DNA of 64,000 nt from Paraburkholderia sacchari (lineage in GTDB: Bacteria; Pseudomonadota; Gammaproteobacteria; Burkholderiales; Burkholderiaceae). This document shows, piece by piece, positions 48,592 through 56,328 of the stretch (its first letter is position 1; the number at the start of each line of letters is the position of its first letter). The translations under genes were made by a program, and so were the position numbers. The notes beneath the pieces were generated by a model. The model was given only the letters and a program-made list of their open reading frames with translations, was not told the DNA's origin and made no database searches. The stretch covers positions 55,506 to 119,505 of the forward strand of contig NZ_JTDB02000015.1 in assembly GCF_000785435.2 (NCBI RefSeq), read 5' to 3'.

Positions 48592-49337
48592 TGAAACTAA
48601 TCGGCCAATCTCTCTTTGTCGGCGCCATGTTGGCGTCGATCGCAGTCAACGCGAATGCCGGCGCTGTCGCGGGTGCGACCGAACCGACGCAGATTCTGAA
48701 TAACATTCAGTTGACCGCGTCCTATGCGCAGCAGGCTCAGCAGACGGTTACGCAGATCAATCAGTACGAGACGATGCTGCGCAACCTGATGAACGCGACG
48801 CCGAGCGAGTTGTTGGGGCAGGCCGCGGGCGTTCTCTGGAACGACAACAACATGACACAGGTGTTCAAGAACCTGAGTACGATCGTCCAGGGCGGGCAGA
48901 AGATTGCCTACACGCTGCAGAACACTGACCAGCTCTTTCACAACATCCATCCGGGCTATGGATCGGCCTTCGACTTCCAGAATGGATATCGCAACTGGTC
49001 CGACAACACTCTGAATTCGGTGCAGAACGCGCTTACGCTTATGAATGCGCATGCGTCGAACTTCTCTAACGAGCAATCAATGGTGAAGGAGCTTCAGACG
49101 CGCTCGCAGTCCGCACAGGGGCAGATGCAAGTTCTTCAGGCGGGCAACGACATCGGTGTTGCTATGATTGGGCAGATGCAGGAGCTTCGCCAGCTGCAAG
49201 CCGCGCAGATTCAGCAGCAGGGCGCGTATATCGCGGGCCAGCAGGACGAGGCAAATGCCAAACATACGGGCGCAGAGCGTGTGTTCGGGAATGTGAAGAG
49301 CAATAGCGTTCTCCCCCTGAATCCAGCTGCGCAGTAA
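48591..49337 (+). CDS. trbJ: TrbJ/VirB5-like minor pilus protein
   Basis: 248 residues. Signal peptide KLIGQSLFVGAMLASIAVNA, then a helical protein with coiled patterns (ASYAQQAQQTVTQINQYETM, QTRSQSAQGQMQVLQAGNDI, RQLQAAQIQQQGAYIAGQQD). This is characteristic of TrbJ, which corresponds to the VirB5 pilus-tip protein. ATG overlaps the upstream stop. Followed by the lipoprotein trbK and trbL, as on Ti plasmids. Confidence 0.9.
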   Translation: MKLIGQSLFVGAMLASIAVNANAGAVAGATEPTQILNNIQLTASYAQQAQQTVTQINQYETMLRNLMNATPSELLGQAAGVLWNDNNMTQVFKNLSTIVQGGQKIAYTLQNTDQLFHNIHPGYGSAFDFQNGYRNWSDNTLNSVQNALTLMNAHASNFSNEQSMVKELQTRSQSAQGQMQVLQAGNDIGVAMIGQMQELRQLQAAQIQQQGAYIAGQQDEANAKHTGAERVFGNVKSNSVLPLNPAAQ

Positions 49338-49363
49338 CCAATCAGACTTCATAGGAAACAGAG

Positions 49364-49549
49364 ATGCGCGCTTTCGTGATTGCTTTCGTAGTAGTGGCCC
49401 TGTTCGGTTGCTCCAAGGAGAATTCGGCAACGGGTCAAACGTCGGGTAATGAGGCGTCCTCGCCGCGGGCTGCTTCGCTGACTCATCAGCAGGCACTCGA
49501 CAAGGTCTATGGAAATATCCATAGCAACAGCATTAAGGAAAGCAAGTGA
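49364..49549 (+). CDS. trbK: TrbK-like small lipoprotein (entry exclusion)
   Basis: 61 residues. Hydrophobic start RAFVIAFVVVALFGC with lipobox ALFGC, then a short polar mature peptide. Size, lipobox and position between trbJ and trbL fit TrbK, which in RP4 prevents entry of a like plasmid. It could also stand in for a missing VirB7/TrbH lipoprotein. Its stop overlaps the trbL start. Confidence 0.8.
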   Translation: MRAFVIAFVVVALFGCSKENSATGQTSGNEASSPRAASLTHQQALDKVYGNIHSNSIKESK

Positions 49550-51531
49550 ATTCTCGAACGCCATCTCTCATGCTGCTGGTGCCGCCTCGATGGATCGATG
49601 CGCGCAGGCTGATCCGCGTCTGCGCGATTATCGGCGTAGTGTTGGCCCTCGCGAGCATGTCGCTATCTGCTTTTGCTCAGTCGAGCAATACGTTTACGTT
49701 CATGGGCAGCGTTACAAACAAGTTTCAGCCACTTCAGCATTCGTGGTACACGGCGATTGTCGGTTATGCGCAGCGATTGTTTTGGGCGCTTGCTGCCGTT
49801 GACTTCGGATGGACGACGATCACTTACGTCCTGGACAAGAACGATCTAGCGGACATGCTTGGCAGTTTGGTCCGCAAGATGATGACACTCTGCTTCTTCT
49901 TTGCGTTGTTGAAGTTTTCGAATCAGTGGATACCGATGATCATTGATTCCTTTACGCAGATTGGGCAGGCTGCGGGAGGGTCAGCGTCATCGACAACTCC
50001 TGACGGCATTGTGGGGAAAGGATATGACCTCGCATTGGGCGCATTTCAGGCGATTCATGACCTCGGAGCGCTTGACGCTATAGCGGTTGTGATACCGGTT
50101 GGCGCTCTCGCGATCTTGATCTTTCTCGCGTTCCTTTTCGTCGCGGCGCAGCTGCTTGTGACGCAGATCGAGTCGTTCATCTGTATCGGAGCCGGGGTGA
50201 TTCTGCTTGGCTTCGGTGGCTCCCGATGGACTACGGACATGGCCTCCAAGTACATGCAGTACGCCGTGGCGACCGGTCTGAAATTGATGGTTCTTTACCT
50301 TATCGTTGGCGCGGGGCAAGCGCTCTTCGGCGGTCTTACGATCGATCCTAACAACCTTATCAATAGTTGTCTCACGAACGCTGGAAGCGCACTGATTTAC
50401 ACCTACCTCGCGATACAGATCCCTGCGATCGCGAGCGCCATGATGTCGGGTTCGCCCTCGATGACGGCGGGCGGCATGATGGGTGCAGCCATCACGGCTG
50501 GCGCGGCGATGGCAGGCGCGGGTGCGGCGGCTGCGGCGGGCGGGATGAGTGCTGCGAAGGGTGCAGGCGGTGCAGCTGCTGGAGCAACCGGTCTCGCGAA
50601 GGCATTGAGCGCGGGCGTGAACTCTGGGCTGGACCTCGGTAAGAGCGGGACAGCGTTGGCTTCGCACGCGCTAGGTGAAATGGGTGCTCACGGTCTTGGG
50701 ATGGCCAAGGGTGCGATTGGTGATGCGGTCGGTGGCGCAAAGACAAACTTTGCACAGGCCGTCGATCAATCGACGGGCGGAAAGATCGCATCAAGTATCG
50801 AATCGACGCGCGGGGGGAGTGTTGCCGGCGTTCCTGCTCCGCAACCGGCTGCGGGTGGTCCAGCTGGTGCGCCGCTGGGTGGTGCAGATGCGTCGAACGC
50901 TTCTCAGGGCGTGAGCGGTGGCGCAAGTGGCTCCGGTGCCGAAGCGGTACAGAGCGGTGGGCAACCTGTTTCGCCAGAATCGGGAGCTTCGCCGGTTAGT
51001 GGTGGCTCGCCGGCAGATGCGGCGCAAAGCTCGCCGAATGTGCCCGCGCCTTCAGGATCGTCGCCATCGTCTGCGCAGCCTGCATCGTCTGCATCGTCTG
51101 CGCCGTCGGCGCCATCGGCACCGAGCGGCGGTGCTACGCCATCCGCTGGAACGTCCAGCGCTCCCGCGTCAGCTTCGCCCAGCAATGCGGGCAGTGCGTC
51201 GTCGTCCGGTTCGAGCAATGCTGCAAGCGCTCCTGCGCCGCAGTCAGCTTCCTCGGGAGCCTCGGCTGCGAATACCGGAGCGGATACTGGAAGTGGTTCA
51301 TCGGTGGGCTCACCGGCTGCGTCGCCGACAACCTCGGCAAGTCCTTCGGCTGGCTCCGGTGGGGATGCTTCGACGGCGTCACTTTCCGGCAACGGTCAAT
51401 CGGGGAACCCTTCGACGCCTTCGCGTCCTGATCCGTTGCATAAGCGTATCCAGGATCTTCAAGGATATGTACCGCAAGACAGCGCGCATGCAGCAAGCGT
51501 CAATATCGACCTGAAGCACTCGCAAGACTAA
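49546..51531 (+). CDS. trbL: TrbL/VirB6 polytopic channel protein with long disordered tail
   Basis: 661 residues, GTG start overlapping trbK. Residues ~1-330 hold a signal-like helix and at least five more membrane helices (LAILIFLAFLFVAAQLLVTQ, GAGVILLGFGGSRW, LKLMVLYLIVGAGQALFGGL). A Gly/Ala hydrophobic segment (~305-345) follows, then ~300 residues of Ser/Ala/Pro/Gly low complexity. The tail is much longer than in RP4 TrbL (528 residues overall). Long VirB6 tails in other systems reach into or beyond the periplasm. Core function: inner-membrane channel. Confidence 0.93.
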   Translation: MNSRTPSLMLLVPPRWIDARRLIRVCAIIGVVLALASMSLSAFAQSSNTFTFMGSVTNKFQPLQHSWYTAIVGYAQRLFWALAAVDFGWTTITYVLDKNDLADMLGSLVRKMMTLCFFFALLKFSNQWIPMIIDSFTQIGQAAGGSASSTTPDGIVGKGYDLALGAFQAIHDLGALDAIAVVIPVGALAILIFLAFLFVAAQLLVTQIESFICIGAGVILLGFGGSRWTTDMASKYMQYAVATGLKLMVLYLIVGAGQALFGGLTIDPNNLINSCLTNAGSALIYTYLAIQIPAIASAMMSGSPSMTAGGMMGAAITAGAAMAGAGAAAAAGGMSAAKGAGGAAAGATGLAKALSAGVNSGLDLGKSGTALASHALGEMGAHGLGMAKGAIGDAVGGAKTNFAQAVDQSTGGKIASSIESTRGGSVAGVPAPQPAAGGPAGAPLGGADASNASQGVSGGASGSGAEAVQSGGQPVSPESGASPVSGGSPADAAQSSPNVPAPSGSSPSSAQPASSASSAPSAPSAPSGGATPSAGTSSAPASASPSNAGSASSSGSSNAASAPAPQSASSGASAANTGADTGSGSSVGSPAASPTTSASPSAGSGGDASTASLSGNGQSGNPSTPSRPDPLHKRIQDLQGYVPQDSAHAASVNIDLKHSQD

Positions 51532-51560
51532 TATAGTTAAATCAATCGGAGCGACTGACA

Positions 51561-52304
51561 GTGTTTAAACGCAAAAAGCGCGTGGAAGACGACGGCGCAC
51601 TCACACCTGCCGACTCCACGAAAGCGCAGAAATCCGGGAAGAGCGAAAAGCCTTCGTCGCCGTTCCTGCGTGATCAAAACGGCGAACAGGACGACCGTTA
51701 TATGAATCTTGCGGTCGCGAGGCACAACGACCGTGTCGAGAAGCGGATTCTCTATGCGATTCTCGCGATGTCCGTGGGATTCAATGGGTATTACCAGATG
51801 ACGAGCAAGTTTGTACCGTTCGTCGTCGCGGTAGATAAGATCGGCTACCAGATATCGGTTGGTCCTGCCGACAGGGTGAATGCGGTCGACAGCAAGCGCG
51901 TCATTCGTGAGCAAATGATCGACTGGGTGGAGTACTCGCGACTGATCATCGGTGATCAGGCTGCGGGCAAGCGTTTCCAGAGATGGGTCTATGCGCGAGT
52001 ACAGGAAGGTTCGGCGGCGAAGAAAGCGCTGGACCGCTTCTACGACGAGCGCAAGCCTTTCCAGACAGCAGCCGATCATACGGTCGATACCCATGTCACG
52101 CTTTGCCTGCCAGTATCCGACAACACCTTCCAGATGGAATGGAATGAGACGCTGCATGCACCGAATGGTGACGTAATTGGAACGGAACGTTGGAAGGGTA
52201 TTTTCACGTACAAGATTGTTCCGCTCGATACCGCAGCTGGTATTGCAGTGAATGGCCCCGGCTTTTTCATCACTGATTTCAGCTGGTCGAAGGTGCTGGG
52301 TTGA
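51561..52304 (+). CDS. trbF: TrbF/VirB8 channel assembly factor
   Basis: 247 residues. Basic cytoplasmic tail, one membrane helix at ~63-82 (ILYAILAMSVGFNGYYQMTS) and a periplasmic NTF2-like domain (RVIREQMIDWVEYSRLIIGD, FQMEWNETLHAPNGDVIGTE, WKGIFTYKIVP). Typical TrbF. Reaches the trbG frame without a gap. Confidence 0.93.
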   Translation: MFKRKKRVEDDGALTPADSTKAQKSGKSEKPSSPFLRDQNGEQDDRYMNLAVARHNDRVEKRILYAILAMSVGFNGYYQMTSKFVPFVVAVDKIGYQISVGPADRVNAVDSKRVIREQMIDWVEYSRLIIGDQAAGKRFQRWVYARVQEGSAAKKALDRFYDERKPFQTAADHTVDTHVTLCLPVSDNTFQMEWNETLHAPNGDVIGTERWKGIFTYKIVPLDTAAGIAVNGPGFFITDFSWSKVLG

Positions 52305-52339
52305 GCGGCATGTACAAAGCCAATAGGGAGTTTTCGGGA

Positions 52340-53230
52340 ATGAAAAAGTGGGTGACATTGCTCGCATTCGTTGCGCTCAGTGCGAACGCGGTCGCGGGGC
52401 AACGATTTCTGACGTTGGAAGACGCCGCCGTGGCGCAGGCGAAAAAGTGGCAGCAAACGGGCCAGGCAAAGCCCATCATTTCCGACGATGGACGGATCAT
52501 GTATCCGTTCGGCCAGTACCTTCCCAAGCTGACATGCACGCTCATGCGGGTCTGCGATATTCAGCTTGAACCGGGCGAGCTCGTGACGGGAAAGCCGGTG
52601 GCAGGGGATACCGCGCGCTGGATGATGAGCAAGCAGGTTTCTGGAACGGGTGATAAGGCGATTACGCATGTGATTGTCAAACCGACCGATGTCAATATTC
52701 AGACTAATTTAATTATTACAACCGATCGCCGCACCTATCAGATCGAGCTGTATTCGAGTCCCAATGAAAAGGACTATCTGAACATGATCGGCTTCTACTA
52801 TCCGGAAGACATGACTTCGGAATGGGACGAATCGGCGAAGCTCAAAGCGCGTGAACAGAAGGCGCACGATCAGCTGGTGGCAGCTGAACTGCCGGCTGGC
52901 GCTGCGGATCGGCTCGACTTCGATTATTCGATTGACGGTGGCTCTGACGCGGCGTTCAAGCCCCTTCGCGTTTATAACGACGGTCTGAAGACTTACATCC
53001 AGTTGCCGGACGGCGTCCCAATGGCAGAGGCGCCCGTGCTGCTCCTGATCGACAAGGACAACAAGCCGGCGATCGTGAACTGGCGCCCGAAGACCCCGAC
53101 GCTGTACGAGGTCGACAAGCTCTTTGACAAGGCAATGCTTGTGGTCGGGACCGATGGCAACGAACAGAAGATCACGATCACGTGGAACAAGCACAATCGT
53201 AGCTTCTGGTCGCGTGTGGGAGGGAACTAA
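52340..53230 (+). CDS. trbG: TrbG/VirB9 outer-membrane core component
   Basis: 296 residues from ATG 52340, giving a proper signal peptide (KKWVTLLAFVALSANAVAGQ) and the 297-residue size of RP4 TrbG; in-frame ATG 52310 would add a non-signal extension. Features: YLPKLTCTLMRVCDIQLEPG (two cysteines), KPTDVNIQTNLIITTDRRTY and the C-terminal PTLYEVDKLFDKAMLVVGTD. A 14-bp dispersed element is embedded in frame at 52407 (encodes F-L-T-L-E). Confidence 0.93.
   Translation: MKKWVTLLAFVALSANAVAGQRFLTLEDAAVAQAKKWQQTGQAKPIISDDGRIMYPFGQYLPKLTCTLMRVCDIQLEPGELVTGKPVAGDTARWMMSKQVSGTGDKAITHVIVKPTDVNIQTNLIITTDRRTYQIELYSSPNEKDYLNMIGFYYPEDMTSEWDESAKLKAREQKAHDQLVAAELPAGAADRLDFDYSIDGGSDAAFKPLRVYNDGLKTYIQLPDGVPMAEAPVLLLIDKDNKPAIVNWRPKTPTLYEVDKLFDKAMLVVGTDGNEQKITITWNKHNRSFWSRVGGN
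52407..52420 (+). repeat. TTCTGACGTTGGAA dispersed element, copy 11 (inside trbG)
   Basis: Exact copy just after the signal-peptide codons of trbG. Confidence 0.9.
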
Positions 53231-53232
53231 CG

Positions 53233-54684
53233 ATGGCGAGTTCGTTCGATTCTCCGGACACCGTTCAATTGAAGGGTAAGAGTACCGGTATCACGCGGCT
53301 TTCGAGAAAGGCAAAAGCGCTCGTGCTACTCGCCATCACGGCGATTGTCGGGTTCATTCTCTTCTCGATCATGACGATGGATAGCGGCGACAAGCCTACC
53401 TCTGCCGCTGACGAGCCGGACACGACGGCAGAAAAAAAGGCTGCGCCGACAGTGGAACCTGCGACGCCCAATCTCCGTGGCATCGGGGACGGACAGGTTG
53501 GTGTAGTCGCGGCGTCTGATGCTGCTGGATTGGGTGGTCCCTCGGTTGCCGTGGGGGCGAGCGGTGCTGGGGGCGTGGGTGGTGTCGGTGTACCGCCCGT
53601 TGACGGGCTCGCATCCTCACCGAATTCTGCGCATGCCCCATTGCGCAGCACGCCTGCTGGTGGGCAGACTCCAGCAGTACAGCTTTCCAACCAGCACAAT
53701 GTTGGTCCCCAGGGCGAGCAATATCAGACGCCGGAAGAGGCTGCGGCGGCAAGGGCAAAGCAGGAACTTGTGGACAAGCGCAACAAGGCGATTGGTGCTG
53801 GAATGGAAATGGGCGGTGGGGACGGCGGGTTGGCATCGCTCGGCGGCATGGGTGCCACGGCCGTACCGGCGATCGGCGCGAATAACCAGCTGAATTCCGC
53901 TCTAGCTGCTGCGGCGCAGGCCGCGCAAGCCGCACAGGCAGCTGGCGCGGGCAATCCAGTCGCGGCTTACGGACAGCCACAGGACGATCAGAACAAACAG
54001 GTACGCAAGGAATCCTTTCTGAAATCGAGCCAGGCCAGTCAGGACAACACCGTTCTGAAGGAACTTGTGCAACCGGCACTGTCAGCTTACCAACTGATGG
54101 GCGGCAGCATCATTCCGGCCGCGCTGGAGTGCGGCCTTAACTCCGATCTGCCAGGGCAGACCTGCGCACGGGTGATCGAGAACGTATATGACTCGGCGAC
54201 TGGACGCTACTTGCTGATTCCGCAAGGCACGAAGATCCTCGGTACATACGATAGTCAGGTCGCCTACGGGCAGGAGAGGATTCTCGTGGTGTGGAACCGG
54301 CTGATTTTCCCGGACGGGAGCAGTATCAGTATTCAGGGCATGCCGGGTGAGGACAAGGCCGGGAACGCGGGCTTTGATGCGGACGTGAACAACCACTATG
54401 CGAAGGTGTTTGGTAGCGCGCTGCTCATGGCGGCATTTTCGGCGGGCATCTCTTTGTCTCAGAAGCAGAGCACTAACGCGTATGGGACGCTCAGCAACTC
54501 GCAAACCGTCACGCAAGCGGTGGGGCAGCAGCTGGGCCAGACCGGTGAGGCGTACATTACGAAGGGGATGAATATCCAGCCGACCCTTACGCGCGCACCA
54601 GGCTACCGGTTCAACATTGTGGCGACGAAGGACATCGTATTCCCGAGCGCCTATGTGCCGAATCCGACTCGCGCAGCGCAGTGA
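53233..54684 (+). CDS. trbI: TrbI/VirB10 channel protein
   Basis: 483 residues. Membrane helix at ~28-50 (ALVLLAITAIVGFILFSIMT), a long Gly/Ala/Pro-rich stretch to ~260, then the VirB10 barrel: QLMGGSIIPAALECGLNSDL, YDSATGRYLLIPQGTKILGT, YDSQVAYGQERILVVWNRL and DVNNHYAKVFGSALLMAAFS. VirB10 spans both membranes and gates the outer-membrane pore. Only 2 bp separate it from trbG, leaving no room for trbH. Ends the operon. Confidence 0.95.
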   Translation: MASSFDSPDTVQLKGKSTGITRLSRKAKALVLLAITAIVGFILFSIMTMDSGDKPTSAADEPDTTAEKKAAPTVEPATPNLRGIGDGQVGVVAASDAAGLGGPSVAVGASGAGGVGGVGVPPVDGLASSPNSAHAPLRSTPAGGQTPAVQLSNQHNVGPQGEQYQTPEEAAAARAKQELVDKRNKAIGAGMEMGGGDGGLASLGGMGATAVPAIGANNQLNSALAAAAQAAQAAQAAGAGNPVAAYGQPQDDQNKQVRKESFLKSSQASQDNTVLKELVQPALSAYQLMGGSIIPAALECGLNSDLPGQTCARVIENVYDSATGRYLLIPQGTKILGTYDSQVAYGQERILVVWNRLIFPDGSSISIQGMPGEDKAGNAGFDADVNNHYAKVFGSALLMAAFSAGISLSQKQSTNAYGTLSNSQTVTQAVGQQLGQTGEAYITKGMNIQPTLTRAPGYRFNIVATKDIVFPSAYVPNPTRAAQ

Positions 54685-54701
54685 CTTAAAATAATGAAAT
54701 G

Positions 54702-54731
54702 AAGGGCCGCAAATGATGCGGCCCTTTTTTG
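54702..54731 (+). terminator. Intrinsic terminator after trbI
   Basis: AAGGGCCGC-AAATGAT-GCGGCCCTT with a T run, 20 bp after the stop. Confidence 0.92.
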
Positions 54732-54734
54732 CAC

Positions 54735-54748
54735 TTCCAACGTCAGAA
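54735..54748 (-). repeat. TTCTGACGTTGGAA dispersed element, copy 12 (reverse)
   Basis: Exact copy 4 bp after the trb terminator. Confidence 0.9.
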
Positions 54749-54876
54749 GAAAGTGACGTGGCGCACAGTGAACGCTTGCGTCCTCGTTCAATATTGTGGA
54801 CAGCGGCCCCCGCTATGAGACTGCTAACTACGGGCGTGTAATTTTTTGATTTGTCAAACCGCCCGGTTGTCACATA

Positions 54877-54892
54877 AGATAGTCATATATCA
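54877..54892. promoter_or_regulatory. TGATAT-N4-ATATCA element, site 8 (two mismatches)
   Basis: AGATAG-TCAT-ATATCA, about 45 bp before ATG 54936. Confidence 0.4.
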
Positions 54893-54935
54893 TTCCTTAG
54901 AATTTCTGATACGCTTAATGCAGGACTTTTCCCCT

Positions 54936-55583
54936 ATGACTACGAAGAAGAGCACGATCGCAAGGCCGTCACGGGCCAAAAGTGCCGCGCGGCCTGCGAC
55001 CGCAGTAAAGCGGGTGCCGAAGAAGCAGCCGCCGAAGGTCAAGGCGGCATCGTCTCGGCAGGGCGTCACGAAAGCTCCAGCAGCACCCAAGCGCGCGAGT
55101 TCCAGCAAGGGAGTCGCGCAGGATCAGGAATTGGTAGCGGCTGACACGCGTCCTCGGAGTACGCGCGGTGGGCGCATTGGCAGGCCAAAGACCCGCTTCG
55201 AAAATCTTCAAGCGGTGCCTACCCGCTGTCCGTCGCACATCTACACGTATCTGCGAGGGATCACGCCGTTCTTGTATCCGTCGCTGACGGCGATGTTCGA
55301 GGACATGATTACCCGGTTCCTGAAAGAGCAACCGTGGGAGCACGGGTTGCATTGGCGCAAGCCCAAGACTGCAATGACCTACGCGAAGGGCATGGCCGGC
55401 GCGACCGGCTGGTCGCAAGTCAACATACAGTTGCCGCTTGAACTGAAGGAGCGGGTGACGAACGTAGCGTCGGTGTGCGGCGTGTCCAACGCATGCCTTT
55501 GTTACACCGCTATTTTCTGGTGGGTCCAGTACATCTACCCGCCCGCGAAGATGGTGGGTTCAAGTTCAGCCACTAGCGCGTGA
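54936..55583 (+). CDS. H1-like/AT-hook DNA-binding protein with ribbon-helix-helix-like C terminus
   Basis: 215 residues. Residues ~1-75 are Lys/Ala/Pro/Arg-rich like histone H1 tails. GGRIGRPKTRF at ~75-85 has the GRP core of an AT-hook. Two helical segments follow, and the last (QVNIQLPLELKERVTNVASV, then CGVSNACLCYTAIFWWVQYI) has ribbon-helix-helix pattern. The ATG at 54936 has AGGA upstream; ATG 54918 is an alternative. A basic tail plus RHH suggests a nucleoid-like or global repressor protein. Position beside parAB suggests a role in plasmid organisation. Family not identified. Confidence 0.65.
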   Translation: MTTKKSTIARPSRAKSAARPATAVKRVPKKQPPKVKAASSRQGVTKAPAAPKRASSSKGVAQDQELVAADTRPRSTRGGRIGRPKTRFENLQAVPTRCPSHIYTYLRGITPFLYPSLTAMFEDMITRFLKEQPWEHGLHWRKPKTAMTYAKGMAGATGWSQVNIQLPLELKERVTNVASVCGVSNACLCYTAIFWWVQYIYPPAKMVGSSSATSA

Positions 55584-55787
55584 CAAAAAAGATTGGAAAA
55601 GCGCGCGCTGAACATTGTGAAAATCTTCCCCGTCGTTCGAGGGTTTCGAGCAAAGTTTGCGCGATCGTGAGCCACCAAGTGGCGCGATTCACCCAAAGAT
55701 TGGAGGCTCCCGTTCTAATCTTTATTGTCACGAGTCAGCCCCGCAATCGGCGTGAAAGTCTCGAAACGCTCGTGCTCGGGGCGCGGC

Positions 55788-55801
55788 TTCCTACGTCAGA
55801 A
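55788..55801 (-). repeat. TTCCTACGTCAGAA variant of the dispersed element
   Basis: One substitution from the exact reverse copy; it lies in the loop of a hairpin. Confidence 0.75.
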
Positions 55802-55868
55802 AAGCCGCCTCGCGTGGTCTTTTTGGAAGTTGGTTAATATAAATAATTCAGTGCTTGCGCGTGAATTG

Positions 55869-55896
55869 ATAGCTTGATATCATCATAGCAAGCTAT
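55869..55896. promoter_or_regulatory. Perfect ATAGCTTG/CAAGCTAT inverted repeat
   Basis: 8-bp arms (55869-55876, 55889-55896) around 12 bp overlap TGATAT-N4-ATATCA site 9, just before ATG 55909; likely an operator of the following gene. Confidence 0.6.
55875..55890. promoter_or_regulatory. TGATAT-N4-ATATCA element, site 9 (one mismatch)
   Basis: TGATAT-CATC-ATAGCA, 18 bp before ATG 55909. Confidence 0.6.
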
Positions 55897-55908
55897 AGAG
55901 GGGTAGAA

Positions 55909-56292
55909 ATGACCGATGCAAAAGAGCAGAAACAGCCAGTTCTGATCAGGCTCCCTCTCCCGATTCAGGACTGGTTGTTTTCCCAAGCGGTCGAGGTGGC
56001 TTCAGAGCAACGAAAGCGAATGTCGGTGCCGTCGCTCATTGTCGCGATGCTGTCGGACGAGACAGATACGGATATCACTGCCATTGATGATGCGTCGCCC
56101 GTGGAGGGCAGCGTTGAAAAGAAGTCCGTCTTGGTCCGGCTTCCGATGTCAGTATATGACCGCCTGTTTTCAGAGTCGGTGGAGCTGGCTCGATCGCGTC
56201 GCGTGCGAATCTCCGTGCCGTCGCTCGTTGTTGAAAAGCTGAGTCGCTTGCACCGGCAAGCACAAGGAAAACAACCAGAGGCCAGTTCGTAA
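55909..56292 (+). CDS. Tandem ribbon-helix-helix-like regulator
   Basis: 127 residues with an internal duplication. Repeat 1 (~10-49): PVLIRLPLPIQDWLFSQAVE ... SVPSLIVAMLSD. Repeat 2 (~72-110): SVLVRLPMSVYDRLFSESVE ... SVPSLVVEKLSR. Each has a beta strand (VLIRLP / VLVRLP) and two helices, the pattern of a ribbon-helix-helix. One chain would thus form a complete DNA-binding unit. It is preceded by a strong palindrome and followed by parA and parB, the place of a KorA/KorC-like controller. Best local candidate for the TGATAT-N4-ATATCA reader. Confidence 0.7.
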   Translation: MTDAKEQKQPVLIRLPLPIQDWLFSQAVEVASEQRKRMSVPSLIVAMLSDETDTDITAIDDASPVEGSVEKKSVLVRLPMSVYDRLFSESVELARSRRVRISVPSLVVEKLSRLHRQAQGKQPEASS

Positions 56293-56328
56293 CGTCGAGC
56301 TGGCTGAACTACATCGGGTAGAGCCAAC

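Larger units (their letters stand above)
55584..55908. other. Intergenic stretch with regulatory elements
   Basis: Holds a 7-bp stem GCGGCTT/AAGCCGC (near 55784 and 55803) with a variant 14-bp element in its loop, and the promoter elements before 55909. A short open frame beginning at 55580 is judged non-coding. Confidence 0.5.

Noticed and set aside
55580..55837. 85-codon frame overlapping the end of the H1-like gene
   Set aside because: No convincing composition, spans a hairpin and a dispersed element, and no ribosome binding site beyond the overlap.
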